Below, in pieces: positions 44,346 to 53,842 of a DNA stretch of 64,000 bases (the stretch's first letter is position 1; every line of letters begins with the position of its first letter). The DNA is from PCRC01 sp017848435 (GTDB lineage Bacteria > Pseudomonadota > Gammaproteobacteria > Burkholderiales > Burkholderiaceae_C). The position numbers were made by a program, and so were the translations under genes. The notes below the pieces were generated by a model. The model worked only from the letters and a program-made list of their open reading frames with translations, did not search any database and was not told the origin of the DNA. The stretch covers positions 1,612,001-1,676,000 of the forward strand of contig OZ260072.1 in the NCBI GenBank assembly GCA_965284315.1, given 5' to 3'.

Positions 44346-45152
44346 CTATGGGTAGTCGCTAATCGTGTCGCGTTGGGCGAACCAGTCGGCGATGTCTGCA
44401 AGGTGGACACGCTGCGCCCGCGACTTCGCCTGCGTCTGCACCGGAGCCTGGGCGTCAAGCGCTGGCCGCCAGCCCGCTCGGGTGTGCAGGCCGGGGCCTA
44501 CGGCTATTACTCCTTCAATTGGCGCCTGGGCGAAGTAGACGCTTCTCGTCGCCACCACCGGGCAATCGGCCGCACGAGCCGCCGCCACGCCGCCGGGCGA
44601 GTCTTCGATGGCGACGGATTCGAGCGGGCCGACGCCCAACGCCTTCATGGCCTTGACGAAGACCTCGGGGTCGGGCTTTTTGCGCTGCACGTCCTCACCG
44701 CAAACGACGGCGCCGAACCAGTCAGCCCAACGGTTGCCCAAGTGCTTGCTCAGCAGGGCCTCGAGGTTGGAACGGCTCGTCGTCGTGGCGACGGCCATGC
44801 GAACGCCTTGGTCAAGGCACTCGTGTATCAACTCGAGCACTCCCCCACGCAATGGAATTCCAGTGCCGGCGACCAGTTCGGCATACAAGGCGTTTTTCTT
44901 CGCGTGCAGCGCACGCGCCAGTGTGTCGCGCTCGCCGGCCAGCGGCGGTGCGTCGGGCCGGCTGTTCATATCGTGCATCAGGCGCTCGCGCCCGCCGGTG
45001 ACCTGCAGGAGTTGCCCATAGCGTGCATCGTCCCAGCGCCAAGGCAGCCCAAAGGCCTCGAAGGCAAGGTTGAACGCGACCCGATGCCCGTCGCGCTCGG
45101 TCTCGGCAAGCGTGCCGTCAACGTCCCACAGCAGTGCCGGGAGTTTGGTCAT
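44346..45152 (-). CDS. cbbY: CbbY, HAD-family sugar-bisphosphate phosphatase (intact copy)
   Basis: A 268-residue HAD phosphatase. Motif I is LLWDVDGTLAETERDGHRV, motif II lies in VATTTSRSNLEALL, the lysine in KKPDPEVFVKAM and motif IV in AIEDSPGGVAAARAA. CbbY removes xylulose-1,5-bisphosphate, a misfire product that blocks Rubisco. It has ~20 extra C-terminal residues compared with usual CbbY. It sits between cbbK and cbbA, not in its usual place after cbbX, where a second, broken copy is found. Confidence 0.9.
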   Translation of the reverse strand: MTKLPALLWDVDGTLAETERDGHRVAFNLAFEAFGLPWRWDDARYGQLLQVTGGRERLMHDMNSRPDAPPLAGERDTLARALHAKKNALYAELVAGTGIPLRGGVLELIHECLDQGVRMAVATTTSRSNLEALLSKHLGNRWADWFGAVVCGEDVQRKKPDPEVFVKAMKALGVGPLESVAIEDSPGGVAAARAADCPVVATRSVYFAQAPIEGVIAVGPGLHTRAGWRPALDAQAPVQTQAKSRAQRVHLADIADWFAQRDTISDYP

Positions 45153-45165
45153 GGCCGGCGTCCCA

Positions 45166-46356
45166 TCACGACGCTCGCTCGGCCAGGATCTCGAAGGCCG
45201 GAAGGGTCCTTCCTTCGAGCACTTCGAGAAAGGCGCCGCCGCCGGTTGAGATGTAGCCCACTTCGCCCTCGATGCCGTACTTGGCGATCGCGGCCAGCGT
45301 GTCGCCGCCGCCGGCGATCGAGAACGCGCTGCTGTCGGCGATCGCCCGCGCGATGGTCTCAGTGCCCTGGGCGAAGGCCTCGAACTCGAACACACCGACC
45401 GGGCCGTTCCAGACGATGGTGCCGGCGGCCTTGAGTTGCTCGGCGAGCAGCGCGGCCGTCTTCGGGCCGATGTCGAGGATCAGGTCGTCGGCAGCCACGT
45501 CGGCCACGGCCTTCACCGTCGCCGTCGCATCGGCCTTGAACGCCTTGGCGCACACCACGTCGACCGGGATCGGCACCGCAGCGCCGCGCGCCTTCATCGC
45601 CTCGATCACCGCTTTGGCCTCGTCGACGAGGCCGGGCTCGGCCAGGCTCTTGCCGATCGGCAGCCCAGCGGCGAGCAAGAAGGTGTTGGCGATGCCGCCG
45701 CCGACGATCAGGCCATCGACCTTGGTCGCCAGGCTCTGCAGGATGGTCAGCTTGGTGCTGACCTTGCTGCCCGCGACGATGGCCACCAGCGGGCGCTTCG
45801 GTTGCGCGAGTGCCTTCGTGATCGCGTCGATCTCGGCGGCCAGCAGCGGGCCGGCGCAGGCGACCTTGGCGAATTCCGCGATGCCGTAGGTGCTGGCCTC
45901 GGCGCGGTGCGCGGTGCCGAAGGCGTCGTGCACGAAGATGTCGCACAAGGCGGCCATCTTGCGCGCGAGTGCTTCGCTGTTCTTCTTCTCGCCCTTGTTC
46001 ACGCGCACGTTCTCGAGCATTACCAGCTCGCCCGGCGCGACCTTGACGCCGTCGAGCCAGTCACCGGCCAGGCGCACCTCGCGGCCCAGCAGCTCGACCA
46101 GACGCGCAGCGACCGGCTCGAGCGAATCCTCCGGCTTGAACTCGCCTTCGGTCGGCCGGCCGAGGTGCGAGGTGACCATCACGGCCGCACCGGCGTCCAG
46201 CGCCATGCGGATGCACGGCACCGAGGCGCGGATGCGCGTGTCTTCGGTGATGTTGCCCGCGTCGTCCTGCGGTACGTTGAGGTCGGCGCGGATGAAGACA
46301 CGCCGGCCCTTGACGGCGCCCTGTGCGATCAGATCGGTTAAGCGCAGCACCTTCAC
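45166..46356 (-). CDS. cbbK: Phosphoglycerate kinase
   Basis: A 396-residue kinase that phosphorylates 3-phosphoglycerate in the CBB cycle. Motifs: VFIRADLNVPQDDAGNI, MVTSHLGRPTEGEF, FVHDAFGTAHRAEAST and the nucleotide site IVWNGPVGVFEFEAFAQGT. It starts at a GTG overlapping the cbbG stop (GTGA) a few residues before VKGRRVFIRADLN. The only pgk in the window. Confidence 0.95.
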   Translation of the reverse strand: MKVLRLTDLIAQGAVKGRRVFIRADLNVPQDDAGNITEDTRIRASVPCIRMALDAGAAVMVTSHLGRPTEGEFKPEDSLEPVAARLVELLGREVRLAGDWLDGVKVAPGELVMLENVRVNKGEKKNSEALARKMAALCDIFVHDAFGTAHRAEASTYGIAEFAKVACAGPLLAAEIDAITKALAQPKRPLVAIVAGSKVSTKLTILQSLATKVDGLIVGGGIANTFLLAAGLPIGKSLAEPGLVDEAKAVIEAMKARGAAVPIPVDVVCAKAFKADATATVKAVADVAADDLILDIGPKTAALLAEQLKAAGTIVWNGPVGVFEFEAFAQGTETIARAIADSSAFSIAGGGDTLAAIAKYGIEGEVGYISTGGGAFLEVLEGRTLPAFEILAERAS

Positions 46357-47360
46357 CGCGACGCTCCCATCACGCGCACCATCTCGAGCACCTTGCTCGA
46401 GTAGCCCCACTCGTTGTCGTACCAGGCCGCCACCTTGACGAAGGTCGGGTCGAGCATGAGGCCGGCCTCGGCGTCGAACACCGACGTGCAGGACTCGCCG
46501 CGGAAGTCGGTCGAGACCACCTTGTCCTGCGTGTACCCGAGCACGCCTTTCATGGCGCCCTGGCTGGCGGCCTTCATCGCGGCGCAGATCTGCTCGTAGC
46601 TCGTCTCCTTCGAGAGTTCGGCCGTCAGGTCGACTACCGACACGTCCGAGGTCGGGACGCGGAACGCCATGCCGGTGATTTTCTTGTTCAGCTCGGGGAT
46701 GACCTTGCCGACCGCCTTGGCTGCGCCGGTAGAGCTGGGAATGATGTTCTCCAGGATGCCGCGGCCGCCGCGCCAGTCCTTGTTGCTCGGGCTGTCGACC
46801 GTCTTCTGCGTCGCGGTGGCGGCGTGCACCGTGGTCATCAGCGCGCGCTTGATGCCGAAGCTGTCGTGCAGCACCTTGGCCACCGGTGCCAGACAGTTGG
46901 TGGTGCACGAGGCATTGCTGATGATGGTCTCGCCGGCGTACTTCTGGTGGTTGACGCCGTAGACGAACATTGGTGTGCCGTCCTTGCTGGGTGCGCTCTG
47001 GATCACCTTCTTCGCGCCTGCGTCGAGGTGCTTTTGGCAGGTGTCCAGCGTCAGGAACAGACCGGTCGCCTCCACCACGACGTCGACGCCGACATCGCCC
47101 CAAGACAGCGTGGCCGGGTCCTTGACAGCAGTGAGCCGGATCTTGCTGCCATTGACGACAAGCGTGCCGCCGTCGACGACCACGTCACCCTTGAAGCGGC
47201 CGTGCACGCTGTCGTACTGCAGCATGTAGGCGAGATAGTCGGGTTCGAGCAGGTCGTTGATCGCGACCACCTCGATGTCGTTCTTGAAGTCTCGCACGGC
47301 GGCGCGAAACACCATGCGGCCGATGCGGCCGAAGCCGTTGATTGCGATGCGAATGGTCAT
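46353..47360 (-). CDS. cbbG: Glyceraldehyde-3-phosphate dehydrogenase, type I
   Basis: A 335-residue GAPDH. The NAD-binding start is IAINGFGRIGRMVFRAA, the catalytic cysteine is in IISNASCTTNCLAPV, and the substrate-binding threonine region is PSSTGAAKAVGKVIPEL. The NAD/NADP-discriminating acidic residue after strand 2 cannot be assigned with certainty by eye. It overlaps cbbK and follows cbbZ by 14 bases. Confidence 0.95.
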   Translation of the reverse strand: MTIRIAINGFGRIGRMVFRAAVRDFKNDIEVVAINDLLEPDYLAYMLQYDSVHGRFKGDVVVDGGTLVVNGSKIRLTAVKDPATLSWGDVGVDVVVEATGLFLTLDTCQKHLDAGAKKVIQSAPSKDGTPMFVYGVNHQKYAGETIISNASCTTNCLAPVAKVLHDSFGIKRALMTTVHAATATQKTVDSPSNKDWRGGRGILENIIPSSTGAAKAVGKVIPELNKKITGMAFRVPTSDVSVVDLTAELSKETSYEQICAAMKAASQGAMKGVLGYTQDKVVSTDFRGESCTSVFDAEAGLMLDPTFVKVAAWYDNEWGYSSKVLEMVRVMGASR

Positions 47361-47374
47361 GATGAGCTGGGGAG

Positions 47375-48088
47375 TTACTCGGAAGAGGTTGAACCGCCGG
47401 GCGCGCTCGAGCGGCCGGCGAGCACGAATCGCGCAAGTTCGTCGAGACTGCGGAACAGGCGCGTGGGGTGTGCGTCTTCGATCGGCTGACCTGCGTTGTA
47501 GCCGTAGGGCACGGCCCATGCGGTCACGCCCGCGTTGCGAGCCGCTTCGACGTCGATGCGCGAGTCGCCGACATGGCCGCATCGATCGGTATGGCCGCCC
47601 AACTGCTTGACAACATGGCGCAGCACCCCGGGGTCGGGCTTCTTCACGCTCAGTGAATTGCCGCCGATCAGCAGATCGAATTGGTCCCTGAGTCGATGCG
47701 CGCGCAGCAAGCGCTCGGCGTGGCGTTGTTCCTTGTTGGTGACGCAGGCTAACTTGATGCCTGCGGCCTTGAGTAAGCGCAGTGCTTCGCGCGCGCCCGG
47801 GTAGGGAACGCTTGAGGTACCAGTGGTCAACGCATAGTGTTCGTCCATGCTGGCGAGCACTTGGTCCGGCCGTACGCGGTCGGCGAGATGGGGCTGCTCG
47901 ATCATGACCCGGGCCAGCAACTTGATCATGAGCTCGCGCGTGCCGGCGCCGATCAGCGCAGTCACCTCCAACGCTGGGCGCCTCGCGATGCCGTGCGACT
48001 CGAGCGCTCGATTGGCCGCTTCGGTGATCTCAGAGGCCGTGTCCACCAGCGTGCCGTCGAGATCGAAGCTGACGATGTCGTAGTGCAT
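47375..48088 (-). CDS. cbbZ: Phosphoglycolate phosphatase CbbZ
   Basis: A 237-residue HAD phosphatase with motif I SFDLDGTLVDTASEITEAAN, the lysine in SVKKPDPGVLRHVV and motif IV in HVGDSRIDVEAARNAG. It removes 2-phosphoglycolate made by Rubisco oxygenation. It lies nine bases after cbbT in the operon, as in other betaproteobacterial cbb clusters. Confidence 0.92.
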   Translation of the reverse strand: MHYDIVSFDLDGTLVDTASEITEAANRALESHGIARRPALEVTALIGAGTRELMIKLLARVMIEQPHLADRVRPDQVLASMDEHYALTTGTSSVPYPGAREALRLLKAAGIKLACVTNKEQRHAERLLRAHRLRDQFDLLIGGNSLSVKKPDPGVLRHVVKQLGGHTDRCGHVGDSRIDVEAARNAGVTAWAVPYGYNAGQPIEDAHPTRLFRSLDELARFVLAGRSSAPGGSTSSE

Positions 48089-48097
48089 GTGAGGCTT

Positions 48098-50152
48098 TCA
48101 GTTCGCGGACCGGACGAAGCGGTCTTCGAGTGCGATCTGCTGGCGTGCCAGTTCGGCCAGGGCCTGTGCGTTCAGTCCGAAGTGTTCGTAGACCTTCGGC
48201 CCGGGCGCCGACTCGCCGAAGCTGTTGACGCCCAGTGCCTCTGCACACTGGTACTGCCCCCACCAGGCGGTGACGCCTGCTTCGACGCCGATGCGCGGGA
48301 TGCCCCGGCCGAGCACTTGCTCGCGCCAGCCGGTCTGCTGCCGATCGAAGACAGTGCTGCTGGGCAGGGAAACCACCCGTGCCGCGATGCCCTGCGCATC
48401 GAGCAGGCGCTGTGCCTCCATGGCGAGGGACAGTTCTGAGCCGGTGCCGATCAGCACCACCTGCGGCTCGGACCGGTCTGATAGCACGTAGCCGCCGCGG
48501 CGGATCTGCACGACCTGCTCCGGCGTGCGTGCTTGTGGCGGCAGGTTCTGGCGCGACAGCAGCAGGGCGCTGGGGCGAGTACGCTGCTCGAGCGCGAACG
48601 CCCAGGCCACCGCCGTCTCGGCAGCGTCTCCGGGCCGCCAGACATCGAGGTTGGGGATCAGGCGCAGGCTGGCGGCATGCTCGACGGCCTGGTGGGTCGG
48701 GCCGTCCTCGCCCAGGCCGATCGAATCGTGCGTGAACACATGGATCACACGCAACTTCATCAGCGCTGCCATGCGGATGGCGTTGCGGTTGTAGTCGCTG
48801 AAGGTGAGGAAGGTGCCGCCGTACGGAATGAAGCCGCCGTGCAGCGCCAGCCCGTTCATGATCGCCGCCATTCCGAACTCGCGCACGCCGTAGTTGATGT
48901 GGCGTCCGCCAGCCTGGCCGGCGCGCACGGCACCGCAGCCAGGGAAGTCGGTCAGGTTCGAGCCGGTGAGGTCGGCGCTGCCGCCGAGCATCTCGGGGAT
49001 CTTGGGTGCCAGGATGGCCAGCGTTTGCTGGGATGCCTTGCGTGAGGCAACCGCCGCCGTGGCTTGTCCGAGCTGGGCCATCGCCGCCAGCGCGGCCTCG
49101 TGGAACGACGCTGGCAGCTCGCCGGCAATCCGGCGCTCGTACTCGGCGGCCAGCGCAGGGTGTTCGGTTCGGTAGTCCTCGAAAGCGAGGCGCCATTCGG
49201 CCTCGCGCTTGGCGCCCAGATCGCGCGCGCTCCAGCGCGCGCGCACGGCGTCGGGGATCTCGAACGGTCCTGCCTGCCACCCGATCGCAGCGCGTGTGGC
49301 GGCGATCTCGGCGGCTCCGAGTGCTTCGCCATGCGCCTTGGCGGTGCCGGCGCGCCCCGGTGAGCCGCGGCCGATGGTGGTGCGGCAGACGATCAGCGTG
49401 GGTCGGTCGGCGGATCGGCGGGCCTCGGCAATGGCCTGCCCGACAGTCACCACGTCGTGGCCGTCGATCGGGCCGATCACGTTCCATCCGTAGGCGCGAA
49501 AGCGTTGCGAGGTGTCGTCGGCGAACCAGGCGTGCACCGCACCGTCGATCGAGATGCCGTTGTCGTCGTACAGCGCGATCAGCTTGCCCAGCTTCCAAAC
49601 ACCGGCCAGCGAGCACGCCTCGTGGCTGATGCCTTCCATCAGGCAGCCGTCGCCGAGGAAGACATAGGTGTTGTGGTCGACGACGACGTGTCCCGGGCGG
49701 TTGAACTCATCGCCCAGCAGCTTTTCGGCCAGCGCGAAGCCCACCGCGTTCGTCAGCCCCTGACCCAACGGACCAGTCGTGGTTTCCACGCCGGGCGTGA
49801 GGCCGACCTCGGGGTGCCCTGGGGTTTTGCTGTGCAATTGGCGGAAGCGCTGCAGTTCCTCCATCGGCAGGTCGTAGCCGCTCAGGTGAAGCAAGGCATA
49901 CAGCAGCATCGACGCATGCCCGTTCGACAGGACGAAGCGGTCGCGATTGGGCCAACCCGGATTGACCGGGTTGTGGCGCAGATGGCCGTTCCACAGCGCC
50001 ACGGCCATTTCTGCCATGCCCATTGGCGCGCCGGGGTGGCCGGAGTTGGCCTGCTGCACAGCGTCCATGGCCAGGGCGCGCAGCGCGTTGGCGAGTTCGT
50101 CGTAGCGGCCGCTGTCGGGGCGCAGTACGCGGTCGGTGGAGGTGCCGGCCAT
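48098..50152 (-). CDS. cbbT: Transketolase
   Basis: A 684-residue thiamine-diphosphate enzyme. It has ANSGHPGAPMGMAEMAVALW, the cofactor motif GDGCLMEGISHEACSLAGVW, the LTPGVETTTGPLGQGLTNAV loop and YGVREFGMAAIMNGLALHGG in the second domain. It transfers two-carbon units between sugar phosphates in RuBP regeneration. The ATG overlaps the cbbP stop by one base. Confidence 0.95.
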   Translation of the reverse strand: MAGTSTDRVLRPDSGRYDELANALRALAMDAVQQANSGHPGAPMGMAEMAVALWNGHLRHNPVNPGWPNRDRFVLSNGHASMLLYALLHLSGYDLPMEELQRFRQLHSKTPGHPEVGLTPGVETTTGPLGQGLTNAVGFALAEKLLGDEFNRPGHVVVDHNTYVFLGDGCLMEGISHEACSLAGVWKLGKLIALYDDNGISIDGAVHAWFADDTSQRFRAYGWNVIGPIDGHDVVTVGQAIAEARRSADRPTLIVCRTTIGRGSPGRAGTAKAHGEALGAAEIAATRAAIGWQAGPFEIPDAVRARWSARDLGAKREAEWRLAFEDYRTEHPALAAEYERRIAGELPASFHEAALAAMAQLGQATAAVASRKASQQTLAILAPKIPEMLGGSADLTGSNLTDFPGCGAVRAGQAGGRHINYGVREFGMAAIMNGLALHGGFIPYGGTFLTFSDYNRNAIRMAALMKLRVIHVFTHDSIGLGEDGPTHQAVEHAASLRLIPNLDVWRPGDAAETAVAWAFALEQRTRPSALLLSRQNLPPQARTPEQVVQIRRGGYVLSDRSEPQVVLIGTGSELSLAMEAQRLLDAQGIAARVVSLPSSTVFDRQQTGWREQVLGRGIPRIGVEAGVTAWWGQYQCAEALGVNSFGESAPGPKVYEHFGLNAQALAELARQQIALEDRFVRSAN

Positions 50153-51036
50153 TACAGGGCTCCCAGCGCGCGCTGGCGCCGTTCCATCATGCGCCAGATG
50201 TAGGGCGTGAAAATCAGTTGCATGGCGATTTCCATCTTTCCTCCCGGCACGACCAGCGTGTTGGCGCGGCTCATCCACGAGCCGTTGATCATGTTCAGCA
50301 AATACTGGAAATCGATGCCCTTGGGCTTGGCAAAGCGGATCACCACCATGCTCTCGTCGGCGGTAGGAATGTCGCGGGCGATGAAGGGGTTGGAGGTGTC
50401 AACCATCGGCACCCGCTGGAAGTTGACGTGGGTGTGCTCAAACTGCGGGCAGATGTAGTTCACGTAGTCGGGCATGCGGCGCAAGATGGTGTCGGTCACC
50501 GCCTCGGTGCTGTAGCCGCGCTGGTGTTTGTCGCGCCAGAGTTTTTGCACCCATTCGAGGTTGATGACCGGCACCACGCCCACCAGCAAATCGGGGTGCT
50601 GGGCAATGTTCACCTCGGGCGTGACCACCGCGCCGTGCAGGCCTTCGTAGAACAGCAGGTCGGTGTTCTCAGGCACCGGCTCCCACGGGGTGAAGGTGCC
50701 CGGCGGCTGTTTGTAGGGCGCGGCTTCTTCGGCGTTGTGGAGGTACTTGCGTTGCTGGCCAGTGCCACAGGCAGCGTACTGGCTGAAAAGCTCGGCCAGT
50801 TCGGGAAACAGGTTGTTCTCGGGCCCGAAGTGGCTGAAGTTCTTGTTGCCGGCCTGTTCGGCCTCGGCCTGGCGCAGCTTCATTTCCTGGCGGTCGTAGC
50901 GGTGGAAGCTGTCGCCTTCGATGACGGCGGCATTTACGCCTTCACGGCGGAAGATGTTGGTGAAGGTGCGCGTCACCGAGCTGGTGCCGGCACCGGACGA
51001 ACCGGTTATGGCGATGATGGGGTGGCGTTCTGACAT
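50152..51036 (-). CDS. cbbP: Phosphoribulokinase
   Basis: A 294-residue class I phosphoribulokinase of normal proteobacterial length. The P-loop is ITGSSGAGTSSVTRTF; the signature EGDSFHRYDRQEMK and the catalytic stretch LLFYEGLHGAVVTPEVNIAQ follow. It makes ribulose-1,5-bisphosphate. It is preceded 27 bases upstream by the cbbF stop and has a GAGGAG-like ribosome site. Confidence 0.96.
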   Translation of the reverse strand: MSERHPIIAITGSSGAGTSSVTRTFTNIFRREGVNAAVIEGDSFHRYDRQEMKLRQAEAEQAGNKNFSHFGPENNLFPELAELFSQYAACGTGQQRKYLHNAEEAAPYKQPPGTFTPWEPVPENTDLLFYEGLHGAVVTPEVNIAQHPDLLVGVVPVINLEWVQKLWRDKHQRGYSTEAVTDTILRRMPDYVNYICPQFEHTHVNFQRVPMVDTSNPFIARDIPTADESMVVIRFAKPKGIDFQYLLNMINGSWMSRANTLVVPGGKMEIAMQLIFTPYIWRMMERRQRALGAL

Positions 51037-51063
51037 GCGGTCTCCTCGGTTTTTATGTTTGTT

Positions 51064-52164
51064 TCAGTCCCGAAAGAGGCTGCGTTCATTGAACAACGGC
51101 GTACCGGTGTCACGCGTCTGGGGTTCGTTGTGGTAACGCTCGATGCGCTCTACCTCGTTGCGTGAGCCAAACACCAGGCCAATGCGCTGGTGCAGACCGG
51201 TCGGCGTGATGCCCAACATGGGCTGGCGCCCGGTGCTGGCGCGGCCACCGGCCTGTTCCATGATGAAACCCACCGGGTTGGCTTCGTACAGCAGCCGCAG
51301 CCGGCCGGGTTTGCTCGGGTCTTTGGTGTCGCGCGGGTACATGAAGACGCCGCCGCGCATCAGAATGCGGTGGGCTTCGGCCACCATCGAGGCGATCCAC
51401 CGCATGTTGAAGTCTTTGCCTCGCGGGCCGGTTTTGCCGGCCAGGCACTCGTCCACATAGCGTTTGATGGGCGGTTCCCAGAAGCGGCTGTTGGACGCGT
51501 TGATGGCAAATTCTTGTGTGTCGGGCGGCACCTGCAGGTTGGGGTGGGTCAGCATGAACTCGCCCACGTTGGGGTTCAGCGTGAAGCCGGCCACGCCGTT
51601 GCCCACCGAAAGAATCAGCATGGTGCTGGGGCCATACAGCGCGTAGCCTGCCGCCACCTGCTGGCTGCCGGGTTGCAGGAAGTCGGCCTCGGTCACGTCG
51701 CGGCCGCTGTCTATCACGGCCTGCGGTGCACGCAGCACCGAGAAGATGCTGCCCACCGTCACGTTCACGTCGGTGTTGCTGGAGCCGTCCAGCGGGTCAA
51801 ACACCAGCAGGTATTTGCCACGCGGGTAGGCCGCGGGGATCTGGTGCGGGTGCTCCATTTCTTCCGACGCCATGCCAGCCAGGTGGCCGCCCCACTCGTT
51901 CAGCCGTGTGAAGGCGGTGTTGCTGATGACGTCGAGCTTCTTCTGGGTTTCGCCCTGCACATTCACTGCACTGGCCGCGCCGTTGTTGTCGGCCTGTTCG
52001 CCCAGCAGGCCACCGAGTTCGCCAAAAGCCACCGCCCGTGCAATCGACTTGCAGGCCAGCGCCACATCGAGGATCAGCGCGTTGAAGTCGCCAGTGGCCG
52101 TGGGGTACTGGCGGCGCTGCGCAATCAGGTACTGGGTGAGGGTGAAATGGTTGGTCAGCGGCAT
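51064..52164 (-). CDS. cbbF: Fructose-1,6-bisphosphatase, class I
   Basis: A 366-residue class I enzyme. It has the metal-binding loop YLLVFDPLDGSSNTDVNVTV, the substrate loop IASMVAEAHRILMRGGVFMY and the MEQAGGRASTG signature. It makes fructose-6-phosphate and probably also acts on sedoheptulose-bisphosphate. The first codons and the ribosome site lie in a 20-bp tandem duplication. Confidence 0.95.
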   Translation of the reverse strand: MPLTNHFTLTQYLIAQRRQYPTATGDFNALILDVALACKSIARAVAFGELGGLLGEQADNNGAASAVNVQGETQKKLDVISNTAFTRLNEWGGHLAGMASEEMEHPHQIPAAYPRGKYLLVFDPLDGSSNTDVNVTVGSIFSVLRAPQAVIDSGRDVTEADFLQPGSQQVAAGYALYGPSTMLILSVGNGVAGFTLNPNVGEFMLTHPNLQVPPDTQEFAINASNSRFWEPPIKRYVDECLAGKTGPRGKDFNMRWIASMVAEAHRILMRGGVFMYPRDTKDPSKPGRLRLLYEANPVGFIMEQAGGRASTGRQPMLGITPTGLHQRIGLVFGSRNEVERIERYHNEPQTRDTGTPLFNERSLFRD

Positions 52165-52200
52165 GGTGGTCCGTTCAGTGGCATGGTGGTCCGTTCAGTG
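52161..52200. repeat. 20-bp tandem duplication at the cbbY/cbbF junction
   Basis: GCATGGTGGTCCGTTCAGTG occurs twice in a row. The copy next to cbbF contains its start codon and ribosome-site region; the other holds the stop of the broken cbbY frame. It is a recent slippage or unequal-exchange event. Confidence 0.95.
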
Positions 52201-52813
52201 GTGAAGGCCGTGCGTGGCCTCGGCATGCCAGACCCGCAGGTGCGCCACGCCCACGTCCAGCAGGCTGGGCAGCACCCGCAGCGCGCCAGAAAAGTCGTGC
52301 TCGCGGGTGAAGCTGTTGGGGGTGATGAGGGTGGCCAGACCGGCAGCGGTCGCGGCCTGCAGGCCGTTGGCCGAGTCTTCCACCGCCACGCAGGCAGAAG
52401 CAGGCAGGCCCAGGCGCTGCAGCGTTTGTTGGTAGACCTGTGGGTCGGGTTTTTTGCGTGGCGCGGTGGGCTGCCTCGATCAGCTTCAACACACCGGGGC
52501 GCAGCGGCACCGCGCCGGTTAACACGGCCGCTTCGTAGGCCGCGGTCTTGAGGCCGTGCAGGCGGTCAATGGTGTCGCGCACGCCATGGCCGTCAATGTC
52601 TCTCAGGTCGGGTTGTACCTGTCGCCAGTAATGCAGCATGCGTTCTTTGCCGCCCGAGATGTTCAGCAGGCGGGTGTACAGCGGCAAGTCCCAGTGCCAG
52701 TCAAACCCGGCCTGTGCAAAGGCGGTGTTGAAGGCGGCGAGGTGGGCGTGTTCGGTGTCGGCCAGGGTACCGTCCACATCGAAAATGATCGCTTGCAATG
52801 GGGCCTGGGCCAT
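52195..52813 (-). pseudogene. cbbY: Second cbbY copy with an internal deletion
   Basis: The N-terminal frame (from 52813) has motif I AIIFDVDGTLADTEHAHLAA and runs to VLKLIEAAHRA near 52480. It then jumps, with a frame change, to KKPDPQVYQQTLQRLGLPAS and VAVEDSANGLQAATAAGLAT, which continue to 52195. About 50 codons of the Rossmann core, including motif II, are lost. The protein cannot be an active phosphatase. It is in the canonical cbbY place between cbbX and cbbF; the intact copy at 44346 may have taken over. Confidence 0.85.
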
Positions 52814-52822
52814 GGTGTTTCC

Positions 52823-53776
52823 TCAGGCGCCCAGAAACACGCGGCTGGCCAGAATGTCGGGTGTGGTCAGCGTGGTCAGATCGGCGGCAGTGAGTTCACG
52901 CTCGCGGTCGGCAAATAGCCGGCTGGCCTGGCGCAGGCGGATGCGGTCGAGCGCGTTGCGCACGCTGCGGGCGTTGGCAAAGTGGGGCAGGGCCACACGC
53001 AGTTGCAGGTAGCGCTCAAACGCCTCTGCCGCGCCGTCGCCAAACTTGTAGTTTTGCGACACCAGCATGAGCTGGGCAATTTGTGCGAGTTCGTCCACCG
53101 CGTAGTCGGGAAAGTCCAGGTGGTGGGCGATGCGGCTGCTCATGCCGGGGTTGGATTGGAAGAAGGTGTCCATCCGGTCTTTGTAGCCCGCCAGGATGAC
53201 GACCAAATCGTCGCGGTTGTTCTCCATCACCTGCAGCAAAATTTCGATGGCTTCCTGGCCATAGTCGCGCTCGTTCTCGGGGCGGTAGAGGTAGTAGGCC
53301 TCGTCGATGAACAACACGCCGCCCATCGCCTTTTTCAGCACTTCCTTGGTTTTGGGCGCGGTGTGGCCGATGTACTGGCCGACCAAATCATCCCGCGTGA
53401 CCGCGACCAAATGGCCTTTGCGCACATAACCCAGCCGGTGCAGGATGGTGGCCATGCGCATGGCCACCGTGGTTTTGCCGGTGCCGGGGTTGCCGGTGAA
53501 GCACATGTGCAGGCTGGGCGACTGGCTGACCAGACCCAGGTTGATGCGCAACTTGTCGATCACCAGCAGCGCCGCGATGTCGCGGATGCGGGCCTTCACC
53601 GGGGCCAGGCCCACCAGTTCATCGTCCAGCTCGGCCAGCACCGCTTCCACCTGCGAGTCGGCCAGCACCTGGGCCACAGACCGGGCCGTCGATGCATCGG
53701 CCGCGGGGGTTGTGCCTCCGGCGGGTGCGGAGCCACCGGTGCGCTGGTGGGGCATCGAAAAATGCGGCGTGTTCAT
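52823..53776 (-). CDS. cbbX: CbbX, AAA+ activase of red-type Rubisco
   Basis: A 317-residue AAA+ protein. Walker A is CFTGNPGTGKTTVAMRMA, the pore-loop region is DDLVGQYIGHTAPKTKEVL, Walker B is GGVLFIDEAYYLYRPEN and the sensor region is VVILAGYKDRMDTFF. It pulls on the C-terminus of CbbL to release inhibitory sugar phosphates. I start at the ATG before NTPHFS; a TTG two codons upstream is the only alternative. It follows cbbS by ~65 bases. Confidence 0.95.
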   Translation of the reverse strand: MNTPHFSMPHQRTGGSAPAGGTTPAADASTARSVAQVLADSQVEAVLAELDDELVGLAPVKARIRDIAALLVIDKLRINLGLVSQSPSLHMCFTGNPGTGKTTVAMRMATILHRLGYVRKGHLVAVTRDDLVGQYIGHTAPKTKEVLKKAMGGVLFIDEAYYLYRPENERDYGQEAIEILLQVMENNRDDLVVILAGYKDRMDTFFQSNPGMSSRIAHHLDFPDYAVDELAQIAQLMLVSQNYKFGDGAAEAFERYLQLRVALPHFANARSVRNALDRIRLRQASRLFADRERELTAADLTTLTTPDILASRVFLGA

Positions 53777-53842
53777 GGTCAAATTGGCCTCTAGCCCTTG
53801 TGAAGTCTTATGAATCAGCTATATATTCAATAGCAAACAGAC

